A stretch of 64,000 nucleotides of DNA from Melieria omissa (taxonomy: Eukaryota; Arthropoda; Insecta; Diptera; Ulidiidae), in NCBI GenBank assembly GCA_963971225.1, contig OZ020270.1:17099817-17163816 (forward strand), written 5' to 3'. Below the pieces are notes generated by a model. The model had not been told where the DNA came from. It ran no database searches and was given only the letters and a program-made list of their open reading frames with translations. Shown here in pieces: positions 22,908-33,488 of this stretch. Each line of letters begins with the position of its first letter. The first letter of the stretch is position 1. The translations under genes were made by a program, and so were the position numbers.

Positions 22908-25120
22908 TAGCTGGGCCCCGCGGCTTCGCACGCAAGCTCTCTTCTTTCACCCGATACAAATGTTAAACGCATTGTTGACACCGTCAGATTTTGATTTACA
23001 AAAAAAAAACATATGTCTATTATCTCTGATGTCAAGTGGTTCTAACAACTGTGAAATCAAAAGGCCCTTTAAATCATGAGTTTTCACATTTACTCTAAAC
23101 AAATTCTTAACCCTTAGATTACCACAGTAGATTCCGATTTTCAAAAATATGAAAAACACATTTTAATTATTTCCCGATTGAAGTGCTTTTTGTCTAAGTT
23201 TGAAGTCAAGAGGACCAATAAATCGTGGTTCTCTATACAAACTGTTAACTTATTGTTGACCCATTTAGATTTTCATTTTCAAAACAGTGAAAAATACGTG
23301 TCAAATTATTTCTTAATAAGAATACTTTCACAAAGTTTAAAGTCAGTGGGCCCGTTAATTCATTTTTTTTTAACCGCTCGTTGACTCCGTCCGATTTTAA
23401 TATTCGGAAAAAATGAAAAACACGTATCGAGTTATTTTACATTTGAAGTACTTTCACCAAGTTTGAAGTCAAAAGGCTAAAAAAAAAATTGTTTTTCCAT
23501 ACATACTTTTAACCCGTCGCTGATCCGGTTAGATTTAGATTTTGAAAATAATGAGAAACGCGTGTACATTTTTTTTATTTCAAGTATTTTTACAATTTTT
23601 GAAGTCAATAGGCCTATCGGTTCATGTCTTTTTTCGAGTCTACCCTTAAACAAATCTTAACCCAATAATGGGATGAATTTTGATTTTCGAAAAATTATAA
23701 AACACGTGTCGAATTATTTTTGGTTTAGAGTATTTTCAGGAAGTTCGAAATCAATATGTCTCTTAAATCACTTTTCTTCATACAACACCTTAAAACATGT
23801 TTTGCCTCTGAATACCCCGAATTTCGAAAAATCCCGTCTTAGCGGAGGTTCATTTTTCACTGATGTGTGTGTACTGCATAACTGTTGGATCATAAAAAAT
23901 GTGCCATACCCCTTGACCGACGCCGATCAAATCTCATTAGTAGAATGACACATCTATGAAACGACGGTACACAAAATTTCAATGCTGTGCGGCTTACAAC
24001 TCCGAAACTATTCCATTTAAAATATTTCAGTTGTATGGGCGATGCCACACCCCCTTGTTCAATACCAACCCCATTCCCTCTATCGAAAGATATGATTCAA
24101 TGGTAGGTTCATACCAAGTTTCATTGATGTACGACTTACAGTTCTGCTGCATAAAAGATTTGCCACGCCCCTTGTTCAACGCCCATACAATTTTAACAGT
24201 AGAATGGCACTTCTATGGGACCATGGCATCTTCAATTTCAATACTGTGGGGCTTACGATTCCGAAGCTATTCCATATAAAAGATTTAAGTTGTATGTGCG
24301 GTGCCACGCCCCCTTGGTAAATACCCGCCCCATTCCCTCTGTGGAAAGATATGAATAAATGGTAAATTCGTACAAAGTTTCATTGATGTGCGAGCAACAG
24401 TTACAAAATTATGCGAATAGTTTGGGTCAAACAATTGTGCCACGCCCCTTGTCCAAAGCCCATAAAATTTTAACAGTAGAATAAAACATCTATGAGGTGA
24501 CGGTACACTAACTTTCAATGCTGTGCGACTTACAATGGCGCAGATATTCCACTCAAAAGAATTGAATTGTATGGGCGGTGCCACGCCCCCTTGTTAAATA
24601 CCCGCCCCATTCCCTCTGCCGAAAGATATGATTAAATGGTGTGTTCATACCAAGTTTCATGGATGTGCGAGTTACAGTTCTGCTGCATTAAAAATGTGCC
24701 ACGCCCCTTGTCAACGCCCATAAAATTTTAACAGTAGAATAACATTTCTATGGGACGATGTCATACCAAATTTCAATGCTGTGCGATTTACAATTCCGAA
24801 GCTATTCCATTTAGAAGATTTGAGTTGTATGGGCGGTGCCACACCCCCTTGTCCAATACCCACCCCATTCCGTCGGTCGAAGGACATGATTAAATAGTAA
24901 GTGTGAACTAAATTGAATTGATGTGTGACTTATGGTTCCAAAGTTATTGTCTAAAAATGTATTCTGGTGGCGCCACGCCCCGTTTTCCCGAGTTTTCTTT
25001 TTTTATAAACCTTCACGTAACAATTTCGAACAAACCCGCCGAAGGAAGTATCCAAGTTGGTCCAGCCGTTCTCGAGTGATACGCAGTCGAATGGACCACG
25101 ATTCATTTTTATATATATAG
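22908..25120 (+). repeat. GC-motif repeat element X3 (about 2.2 kb, uninterrupted)
   Basis: The cleanest copy. It starts CTAGCTGGGCCCCGCGGCTT and runs through the ~110-bp TTTGAAGTCAA repeats (to about 23.85 kb) and the ~270-bp TGCCACGCCCC repeats (to about 24.95 kb). It finishes with GGTGGCGCCACGCCCCG, CCAGCCGTTCTCGAGTGAT and ATTCATTTTTATATATATAG. The ending matches X2 closely. It joins X2 head to tail. No coding capacity; mobility class unknown. Confidence 0.65.
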
Positions 25121-25701
25121 ATATAGAATAGATATATAAAGACTGTTTCAGTTAAAATCTGGCAGTACATAATTAGCCGTATTTCGCATCTCGTTATAGT
25201 AAATATAGCAACAAGTATTTTGTTTTTAAAAAGGTTTATTATTTCATAAAAACCCATACAAATTTCAATGTTCTTAGTCCCCCCTCCAAAACTGTTGGAC
25301 CTTTCTTGATACCCCCTGCATTAACTTCTGGACAGCATCCTTTGGCAAGTTTACAGCCTCTCTGCGCCACTTATTTTGAAACTGTTTTATTGATGAGACT
25401 TAGTGTTTCGTCTTCTTTAGTTTTTTCTTCATTTGAGCCCAATACAACTCAATCGGGCGTAACTCGGGGCAGTTTGGGGGGTTGGCATCTTTTAGTACAA
25501 AATTGATGGCATTTTCTCTATAGAATTCTATAGCACTATGCGAATAACGGCAGGTTGCCAAATCGGGCCAAAACATAACTGGAATATCATGTTTCTTTAT
25601 GAATGGTAAAAGTCTTTTCTTTAAGCACTCCTTTATATGCACTTCGGTATTTATCGTACCCGTAGTTATGAATTCTTCACTCTTTCTACCGCATGTGCAT
25701 A

Positions 25702-27310
25702 CACTCTGTTGCAAAATTATACGAACACTCAAAAATCGTCAATAAGTCGAGAGCCAAGATATGTTTTAAAAAAATTTCTTCTATGAATATTTAAAAAGAT
25801 CAAGGGAAGATATTTTTGCGAACTAAAAGTGAAGTAGTTCTAATAATTACTTTCAGAAAAGAAAAAATACTGAAATGACTTGTTGCAAAATTATACGAAC
25901 ACTTCAATTTTTAACCTAAAAGAAAAGAAAAATTAAGAAAGTAAGAGGTTTTTTATCTTAGTAATTTATTTGGTACCCTTTTGCTTTAATTAGTTCAAAA
26001 ATTCCTATTTTTTTCATACTTTAAAACAAAGTTTGTAATAAATTTTGGTCCACGTTGGACTAGGCTTCTAAATTTTACATTTGTAACTCGTCAGTTCTAT
26101 TGAATTACCGATTTGCGACATAAATCTGGCGAACCAATATACGCCAAATATTTTCCATGGGGTTAAGGTCCGGCGAACACGCTGACCACTCCAGAACACG
26201 TACGGATTTCGCCCTCAAGCATGCAATTATTTTCTTGCTAGTGTGTATGGCTGCGTTATCCTGTTGGAAACACCAGTTTCTTTTTCGTTGCGTTGAGGAA
26301 ATGGATGGGACTGCTTTGACGGACTGTTATGTAGTCGGAAATTTTAATCAGGCAGGAACAAAACTGAAGGTACAAAGTTTGCTCTGCAGTAAACGCACCC
26401 CAAACCATTAAGCTACCACCTCCAAAATTTCTGGGCGAACAAAATTTTCGTTCTTTTCTAATGTCATGCTAATATCCATTAAAATCATCTGGACCATCCA
26501 GATTAAATTTATGTTCATTCGAAAAGATTATCTGCATAACAAAATTAAAGGATAATTTGGGAACCAAACAATTTTTGAAGTTATTTACCGAAGTCCTGTC
26601 AGTTCATTGCTTTTTTCAGCAAACTGCATGCTAATGTCCTTGTGACGCTTCAATAATCGTGACGTAGACATAATTTTTAAGCGTTTGATGTAATCAGCGT
26701 ATTTTATTGTCCTCCATACCGTTTGGCGACTAACTGGGGTTGAGGAAAGCGTAACTAGAAAGCGGCAGCTTTTTGTTATGTTGCTTGCTGTCCTCATTAT
26801 TTTTCGTTCGTCCCGTTCACTTAACTTTTTTTTCCTTCCTTGTCCTTTTTTGCCGTCGTACCCATCAGGATTTTTTAAAAAAGTGGATACAAGCCAAGCA
26901 CTTCTTCCAATATAGCGAGCTATTTATCTTATGGATGTTCCCGCACTTTTCATGCCTTCGATCCGTCCTTTTTCAAAATCCGTCAATCATTTTCCTTTTG
27001 GCATATTTTTAGTTTTGTTAAAAAACTCTTAAATTGATGCTACAAGTTTAATTTTTACCCAGTTTCGCGAAAAATTTACGTTTTTATGCATAAACAGAAA
27101 CGTTCGTATAATTTTGCAACACTAATTTTTTGAGATTTTTCGATTAATGTTCAAAAAAGTACCCTTAAGTTACAGTTATTGAAACGAAATTTAAACACAC
27201 CACTGTACTTACCCATACAAGTATTTCATGGAACAAAATTTCTCCAAAATTTTCAAAATAATCGTTTAATTTAAAAAAATTAAATGTTCGTATAATTTTG
27301 CAACAGAGTG
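25702..27310 (-). mobile_element. Tc1-like element nested in the outer one (1,609 bp)
   Basis: Ends CACTCTGTTGCAAAATTATA on both sides, flanked by TA (25700-25701 and 27311-27312). A second copy of the core (TTGCAAAATTATACGAACA) lies ~180 bp inside each end (about 25883 and 27100). That is the IR/DR layout known from several Tc1 families, where both direct repeats bind transposase. Confidence 0.92.
26000..27012 (-). pseudogene. Degenerate Tc1 transposase of the nested element
   Basis: Minus-strand reading. The N-terminus is near 27004 (PKGKMI), with DNA-binding helices through YIGRS-like and TPVSRQTVWRT (26585-26797). A strand around 26450-26530 resembles the FSDEKKF..GPD motif of Tc1 transposases, but with Asn where the first catalytic Asp should be. 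GGSLMVWGAF follows near 26420. The rest is broken by stops to about 26000. Inactive. Confidence 0.75.
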
Positions 27311-28022
27311 TATTGCCTGCTAAATTAAATATTTTTTCGGATATTTCGCTTTTTTTTATTTTTGTATTTATCCTTAACCATGCCCTTTTCTGTTGCCACA
27401 TAAAACTCTTGCCCTGGTATCTGTTGGAAACCCGCTACGCAGTAGGTTTCATCGTCCATGATGCAGCACTTGAATTTTCTAAGGAAATTTGTATACAATT
27501 TTCACGCACGTGTTTTACACAGGGCCTGGCTATTTTTTGACCTTGTATGTTTTTAAATTTGCTCTGCTTTTAATTCTATGTACGGTTGAAGCGATGTTCC
27601 CGATAATGCAGCAACAGCACGCACAGATAGGTTCAGATTCCTCTTGAATGCCCTTTTCACACCGTCTTCAAGTTTGTTATTTATACTTCCACTTTTTCTT
27701 CCCGATCCTCTCTTTCTTGTTATCGCTTGATATTTTCCAAAATTTGCTATCACATTTTGCATAGTCGATCTTGCGATATTTAACTTTTTTCCAACTGATT
27801 TTGTGACTTTTGCGGATTTTTTATATTCATGTCCAGAACCAATTCTCTATTCACCATTTCTTTCGTCTCCATAGTGCACAAATTTTACAATAGAAACTTG
27901 GAATTTTGACACGTCTTAGAAAAATAACGGTACTATCACGTGCGCGTGCCAGCTCATCATGCGAAAGACAACGGAGTTTTGCAACAAACAATGCTGCCAG
28001 ATTTTAACTGAAACAGTCTTTA

Positions 28023-28580
28023 GATAGTAGAAAACGTGCTCCAGGTTAAATTTCATATGTTGTGCACATACCTCACATATCTTTTCAGCACAACTAAGGA
28101 AAATTGTTAGTAGCACAATTTCTCAAAGGGTTGACACTCTCAATTCTTAAACTTTTTGCAGCCATTTTGGCATCCTAAATGTTAAATAACACGATTTTAA
28201 AAAAATGTACAAGTACAATTTTTGTAACACAAAACACCACCCTGAGTCCCTGGGACTCACTCCGTGCCAAAACTCATCCTTGTAATTGTAGTGCGCTATC
28301 CTCCGATCGTCTTCGCGTTCAGCGCGACCCTGTACGAAGGTATACGAAAGCTGGACGCCGAAACATAAAAACACAACCTGTACCAACTTATTAAAGTTTG
28401 TAGTGAGCCCCCTGGACTCAGGGTGGGCGGTTGAGGGTTAAATGAAAAACTCATACTCGCGAAATAATTATTTTCCGAATTCGACAAATTCTCACTTCAA
28501 ATGGGTTTAAAACCAAAAGTAGCTTACTTATGGTCACAAAATTTATACCGTTAGTTAAAGGGAACTTTTCCAAATCATTA
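28023..28580. other. AT-rich spacer with GAGTCC palindromes
   Basis: No gene. It contains the 17-bp palindrome at 28243-28259 and the right end of TTAA pair B with its degenerate palindrome (28404-28437). The two palindromes are themselves inverted relative to each other, so 28236-28427 could fold into a larger hairpin. Confidence 0.5.
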
Positions 28581-29660
28581 CACTACTCGACAAAAAATGG
28601 GTTCATCGCGTGCTCCAAAAGTATTTTTTAGACTAATGTTCGGCTGCTGAACACGAAACTGAAAATCAAAACATTTTCTTAAGAAGCGTTTTCGAAAAAT
28701 CTTCGAAAAAAACGTTTTACCACTCTTATTTCAGTTATGAGCACATATCTTGTAAACCAACCATCCGACTGACATAAGTGGCCTGTCTTTCAGAAGATAT
28801 ATAGATATATAGATTGTCGAAATCAGATGAGATTTGGGGAAGTAACTGACGGTGAAAGTTGTAAAAAAGTGAATTTTTCGACCAATTTCAAAAATCGTAA
28901 ATTTTCGAATACTTTTTTTTTATGTGAAATAAATGATCTCCTCTGGTTTTAAAATCTTAGATGAAAGATATATGGTATTATTTGAGCAAATATTAAGCCT
29001 AACATAATTAAAGTCCTTTAAAATGGACACTGAGTCAGAAATTAAAAAACTGACTACGCCAGGATACTATAAATGACCTCTAGTTTCACGTCTATATCAA
29101 CATTTGGATGGGTCTCGGAAAAATTAAAAAATTTTTTCGCACGGTGTAATAAATGAAAAGTTGGTGTTTTCATTCCGTGCATTAAAACTTTGTAATTTTT
29201 CTTTCAATTCTATTGATGTTAGGCTTAATATTTGCTCAAATAATATATCTTTCATATTAGATCTTAGAACCAGAGGAGTTCATTTATTTTATCTATAAAA
29301 AAAACCATTCAAAAACATCTAATTTTTGAAAATGGTCAAAAAATTCACTTTTTTACAACTTTCATCGTCAGTAACTTCCCCAAATCTCACTGGATTTGAA
29401 CAATCTATATAATATTGGAAAGGTTAGTTAATTACCTTCTGAACGACGTGTCACATGTGTAAGTCGGATGGTTGGTATACGTTGGTTGGTTACGATATAT
29501 GAGCTAATAACTGAAATAAGAGGGGAAAAACGTGTTTTTCGAAGATTTGTCGAAAACGCTTATTAAGAACATTTTTTGATTTTCAGTTTCGTGTTCAGCA
29601 GCCGAAAATTAGTCTAAAAAGTACTTTTATTTTTAAGAGCATTTTTCGTGTCGAGTAGTG
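28581..29660. mobile_element. Foldback-type element with CACTA ends and TTA duplication (1,080 bp)
   Basis: It begins CACTACTCGACA and ends TGTCGAGTAGTG, flanked by TTA (28578-28580 and 29661-29663). The arms are inverted repeats of about 400 bp each (for example CGGCTGCTGAACACGAAACT at about 28641 and its complement near 29593-29612), leaving a short centre near 29.1 kb. Terminal CAC and a 3-bp duplication suggest the CACTA/Mirage/Chapaev group; that assignment is inference. No ORF. Confidence 0.85.
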
Positions 29661-29875
29661 TTATCAGCCATATTTAAATAAATATAGTTCGTCGCCTACT
29701 CAGCAAACGCATTTTGCTGTAGCCCGCCTGGAGGCGGGCTTGCCCGCTAGAGGGTTAACAGACTTTCGTCAACGGATCGGCTTAATTTTGAACGTAAAAT
29801 CTTGATTTAAGCTCGTTTTTTCTCTTAGTGTACCTACTATGTTATTTACTATTGCCTGCGAAAATTTGACTTGTG

Positions 29876-30437
29876 GGTCAAATTTTCTCAAAAGTCAAAT
29901 TCTCACACGATGACGATTCGGTCACACGATAACTAAGCGCGCGCGCGTCAATACGTGCTTTTCCAGCGCTAAAGGTAGGAGCGCAGTCACAAAAACATGT
30001 ATAACTTTTGACCTAATGCAAAATAATGACTTTTTTTCACCAACATTTTTGTAAGGGATTGTAGAATTGAATGAAATGTGTCAAAATTTTCTCGCTGGCG
30101 GAGAAGTTTCATTAATTTTCAATTATTTACAACAAATAGGATTTTTCAGCTAAATAATAATTTTTTTGTGAAGAAAGATTTTTTCATGGCAAAGTATTTT
30201 AATTGACAAAAATTTTGATGTAGAAAACGTTGAGTTCCGATAAACCGTTCGTGAGTTATGAATTTTTGAAAAAAACATGATCAAAAACTTTAACTGTAAA
30301 TAACTAATGAAAAAAACATTTTTTTTCAAAATTATTTTTGGGGTGTCGTTTTTACCTCCAAGCCGATCGAAAACCGTATTGATCAACGAAAACTGAGACC
30401 ATCGATTTTAAAGTGGCCCACTTGAGAAAATTTGACC
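29876..30437. mobile_element. MITE with 16-bp perfect ends (562 bp)
   Basis: GGTCAAATTTTCTCAA at 29876-29891, and its exact complement ending at 30437. CTTGTG sits directly outside both ends (29870-29875 and 30438-30443), read as a 5- or 6-bp target duplication. It includes a short GCGCGCGCG tract near 29940. No ORF, superfamily unknown. Confidence 0.75.
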
Positions 30438-30509
30438 CTTGTGCGTTTCTTATAATTCTAAACTGCTTCATGTGAATAGCAATGCAAATAGACGAGTGTT
30501 TAAAACAGT

Positions 30510-30579
30510 CCACGCTGAGAATCGAACCAGGGCCTCTCGCATGAAAAGTCAGCGCTCTACCCTCTGGACTACTGAGGCC
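30510..30579 (-). other. tRNA-like sequence (pol III A- and B-box)
   Basis: On the minus strand, TAGTCCAGAGGGTAGAGCG fits a tRNA A-box and GGTTCGATTCT fits a B-box, 38-40 bp apart, with a seven-base loop TTTTCAT between them that would put UUC at the anticodon place. TTTT follows shortly after. However, the acceptor stem does not pair and the T and anticodon stems have mismatches. It is more likely a tRNA pseudogene or a tRNA-derived SINE head than a working tRNA. Confidence 0.4.
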
Positions 30580-30589
30580 AACTTATTAA

Positions 30590-31487
30590 CCCATCTTTTA
30601 CCTAGATCCCGTGGACCGGGATCTCAGCTGGGTACTAGAAAATCAGGGATGCGTCATTATGGGTATGTTCAGTATTGTTGACTTACGCATATATACGCAT
30701 AAAGCAATATATGATGTTCTAAATATAAATCGGCCACAAATTTTTGGTATAATTCTTATGTATAGCATCAATTCTTTTTAATCTTTTTTACGTACATACA
30801 TATAATACCTGCGATACCTGCGAATACCTTATTTACATATATATTATATATATGGCATTCCAAATAAAAGTCGATTCACTTAACAACTGTTTCCTAACGT
30901 AATTTGATAAATTATATGCAATACAAGTCTTATTCTCTTTAAAAATTTTGCATATAGCTATATGCCCATGCAGGTAGGTAGGCCCACTATAATGCTGATT
31001 CCGATCTACCGATAAAAATATATGGTAAGTTTTTATCTTAATGTACAGAGAATTGCATTATCTTCAACTTTCTCCTGGGTTGCAACTACTTCCGATGCGT
31101 ATTTAAAAAGTTACAGTAACTTAAACTCGAAAAATGTGGAATTTTGCCGAATTTGGCTTACGTATTTTGCCAGCATGTCTTTTAAGACACACCAAAATAT
31201 TTCAAGTTAGAACACGCTTAAAATTTTAGAAAACTGAAAGTTTCATAATTTTTTTGTCAACTTTGTTCTTTTGGTAAGCAGTATTACGTATTTTATTTAA
31301 AACAAGAAATCATTTTGTGTTTAAAAAAAAGTGAAACCCTAAAACTCGGAAATAGTTGTTCGCAGTTTGAAAGCCAATGAATGTAGGTTTCCGATAATGT
31401 AAAAATATTTAATGTGCGTTAGAAACTGTAATTTTCAGAATTTTTCAAAGTTGCCGTGTCTTTAAAGACACGGCGGTAAAAAATGGG
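30590..31487. mobile_element. TTAA-flanked element with palindromes at both ends (898 bp)
   Basis: TTAA at 30586-30589 and 31488-31491. Ends are CCCATCTTTTACC and, reverse-complemented, CCCATTTTTTACC. The left end is followed 14 bp in by a hairpin with arms AGATCCCG/CGGGATCT (30604-30624). The right end is preceded, 13 bp in, by a perfect 22-bp palindrome (31453-31474) with half-site GCCGTGTCTTT. The two palindromes differ in sequence. No convincing ORF. Confidence 0.88.
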
Positions 31488-31491
31488 TTAA

Positions 31492-32066
31492 GCTTGTAAA
31501 ATTGCGTCTTTCTTCTAGAGTCGTTTTACTTAAATGTACATTCCACGTACATTACAAAGTAAAGTGCACTTGGAAGTGAAGATACGAACAATCATTCGGG
31601 TTTTAAATAGACTTTTCGCACTTCCTGTACCTTCTTGTTTGCTTTCTTAGCGTAAGCTACTACCGGAGGTACTCGTAACGTACCATACTAATACCTTACT
31701 TTTGGTAGCATGCCATTTCCACCGCCAAAAGGTGGAGAAAAATATGCATTATAAGCATCTTACCATTTTCCTACTGGGTAGTAAAATTTCCAAATATGTC
31801 TACCTTTCGTTGTAAGAGAAGAAATCAGCAGTGCTTACATTAGCCGTAGCGAGGAAGGCATACACTGAATAGGTTATTTTATTTTTATAATTTTAAACCC
31901 ATTCTAATTGCACATTACGGTCCCCTTACGTTTTCTTTCATACAGCCACATTACTAAGTAAAGTACATTTGAATGGGAAGCCGAACAATTCCGAAGGATT
32001 TTGCTGCATGCTGCATACTTTTTTTTGCAAATGTAGTCGGAATGGGGTATGATTAACCATGCCATC
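31492..32066. other. Unassigned spacer before the BEL/Pao element
   Basis: I see no gene, RNA or clear repeat here. It ends in CCATC, the target site of the BEL/Pao insertion. It is the 5' flank of that insertion; sequence after 40266 is its 3' flank. Confidence 0.5.
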
Positions 32067-32437
32067 TGTTTAGACCAGATCTCTTTCAATGTCTCCGCTA
32101 AAGCTGCACATATTATAACACCTCTGAGCTTCTTTGTAAGCCGTTAGCAACAAGAGCTTTCGTTCTCTTGTTGCGCGGCAATCCAGGCCTCGGCCTTTTT
32201 TCTTTTCTCTTGCTTCGACACTTGATCATCCGACATCAGCGAGGCAGCATCACTTGAGCAGCAAATAAAACACAACAAAGCGCATTCTACATTTTTCTTC
32301 TTTTCTCCATTTTTACTCGCGGTTGGTGTTCTGCAGTGTAAGTATCGAGCCAAAATATAATTTTTCTACTTATTGGAATTCGTCTAATCACATTTCGATT
32401 TCCCTTTTCTTTAACATCGTGCTGACAACTCCCAACA
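32067..32437 (+). repeat. BEL/Pao 5' LTR
   Basis: 371 bp, starting TGTTTAGACC and ending CTCCCAACA. An AATAAA poly(A) signal lies near 32264. Same length as the 3' LTR. Confidence 0.93.
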
Positions 32438-32440
32438 TTT

Positions 32441-32458
32441 TGGTCCTTCGAGCCGGAT
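32441..32458 (+). promoter_or_regulatory. Primer-binding site, tRNA-Tyr type
   Basis: Three bases after the 5' LTR, TGGTCCTTCGAGCCGGAT is complementary to a tRNA 3' end reading ATCCGGCTCGAAGGACCA, which fits insect tRNA-Tyr (from memory). It would prime minus-strand synthesis. Confidence 0.8.
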
Positions 32459-32719
32459 CTTCGTACCTGCACTCCGGATCTTCGTCCACGCACTTGGGAT
32501 TTTGTCCATACACTGCTGTTCCGCCTTTACCATACACTGCTGTCTGCACTCCTGCGTTCATCCTCAACATCTTCTGCTATCACAGGTGCGTTGAACCGAT
32601 TTCTTTATAGTTGATTCATTGAGCATATTGTGTATACTAGTGTATTTTGTTTTACCGGCTGTAAAGTTCGCGTGTTGATTTAATTTTTCTAAAAAACAAA
32701 AAAAAACCGAAAATCGCGA

Positions 32720-32754
<35 letters not shown>

Positions 32755-33488
32755 TTTTCTTATGTGTCGAAAATACATAAGAAAATAGCAACAACGTTTT
32801 TGACTAAATTTGGTGCAGAATTAATTATATACTTTTAGTTCTCTCAGGTTCCGTTAACGAACCAGCTAGTTATATATATATATATATATACGGTTATATA
32901 TCTATACATATATACATACATTTACATATCGGTTAACGGAGTTATATAAAATACCATTTAGCACCGCGCATATCACGCGACGTGCGTTTTCGCGACTTTG
33001 CTTTTTTTTCTATTTTCTATTGTACGTGCACATCCGTAGTGCAACAACAACCACTAGTGCATACGTACATAGCTGCCAAGCACTAAAAATTGCTGGTACG
33101 TACATACAAAAGTAAATGCACAAGTAGGCCTTGCGGAAATAAATTTTTTTGCATTTCGGCATTCGTTTCTGCATTGTGCACCTTCTACTGAGGTACGAGG
33201 TGACACATAAAACTATAAATTTTTGAATTCAATTCTTTGCGTATCCGAAATTATTTGTGCTACCTATTAACTGCATTTACATTTTTGAAGTGCATAAGCG
33301 GAATATTGTAACGATACATAATAAAGCAAGCGTTGAGTTAATTTTCTATTGTTTTCCTTTTTTTATATCTCGTGTCGCACATTTTTGACCGTTCTCTTTC
33401 ACATCTCACCTTTGTTGCGCTAAGGTGAAAAAGTTTGGGCTTCTTCGATTTTACTTTTTTGATTTTGTTTCCTCCTATTCAAATCGAA

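Larger units (their letters stand above)
25400..27873 (-). pseudogene. Degenerate Tc1/mariner transposase of the outer element
   Basis: From high to low coordinates: a start METKEMV near 27873 and a helix-turn-helix region (RAVAALSGTS, 27553-27762), then a DDETY-like first catalytic motif near 27460. After the inserted element comes a C-terminal part at 25400-25700 with FWPDLATCRYS and NPPNCPELRPIELYWA, holding the second Asp and the final Glu. Several frameshifts and stops make it non-functional. The best guess is a Tc1-related DDE lineage. Confidence 0.8.
25139..28020 (-). mobile_element. Tc1/mariner-type element (outer), split by a second one
   Basis: Inverted ends AAGACTGTTTCAGTTAAAAT at both sides, flanked by TA (25137-25138 and 28021-28022). 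Without the 1,611-bp nested insertion the element is 1,271 bp, a normal size for this superfamily. Transposase remains are on the minus strand. Confidence 0.9.
10910..28437. mobile_element. Possible long TTAA pair B, nested in A
   Basis: The left end (TTAA 10906-10909) reads CCCTCAATCACCCACCCC. The right end (TTAA 28438-28441), reverse-complemented, reads CCCTCAACCGCCCACCCTGA. Both sides then carry the TGAGTCC(N)GGACTCA palindrome: perfect at 10954-10970 and at 28243-28259, and degenerate at 28404-28420, 17 bp inside the right end. Matching ITR plus matching palindrome supports true partners. If correct, about 17.5 kb of other elements accumulated inside one small DNA element. Confidence 0.45.
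10393..29754. mobile_element. Possible long TTAA pair A (outer), with everything between nested inside
   Basis: The left end at 10393 reads TTAA then CCCTCTAGCACGCC. The right end at 29754 reads, as reverse complement, TTAA then CCCTCTAGCGGGCA. The perfect 20-bp palindrome AGCCCGCCTGGAGGCGGGCT lies 14 bp inside the right end (29721-29740). An imperfect relative of this right end (TAGCCCGCCT...) lies at 10520-10545 in direct orientation. Pairing ends 19 kb apart is an inference: no other partner with the same terminal nine bases was seen in between, but worn single ends are possible. Confidence 0.35.

Noticed and set aside
17932..24584. Many 60-110-codon ORFs in the X2/X3 arrays
   Set aside because: The same peptides recur because the DNA is tandemly repeated; no domains, and reading frames are not conserved among units.
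16040..24900. CRISPR-like array
   Set aside because: The repeats are long, diverged tandem units without unique spacers of even length, in a eukaryotic TE context.
30510..30579. Functional tRNA gene
   Set aside because: The acceptor stem does not pair and the T stem has mismatches; only the promoter boxes are convincing.
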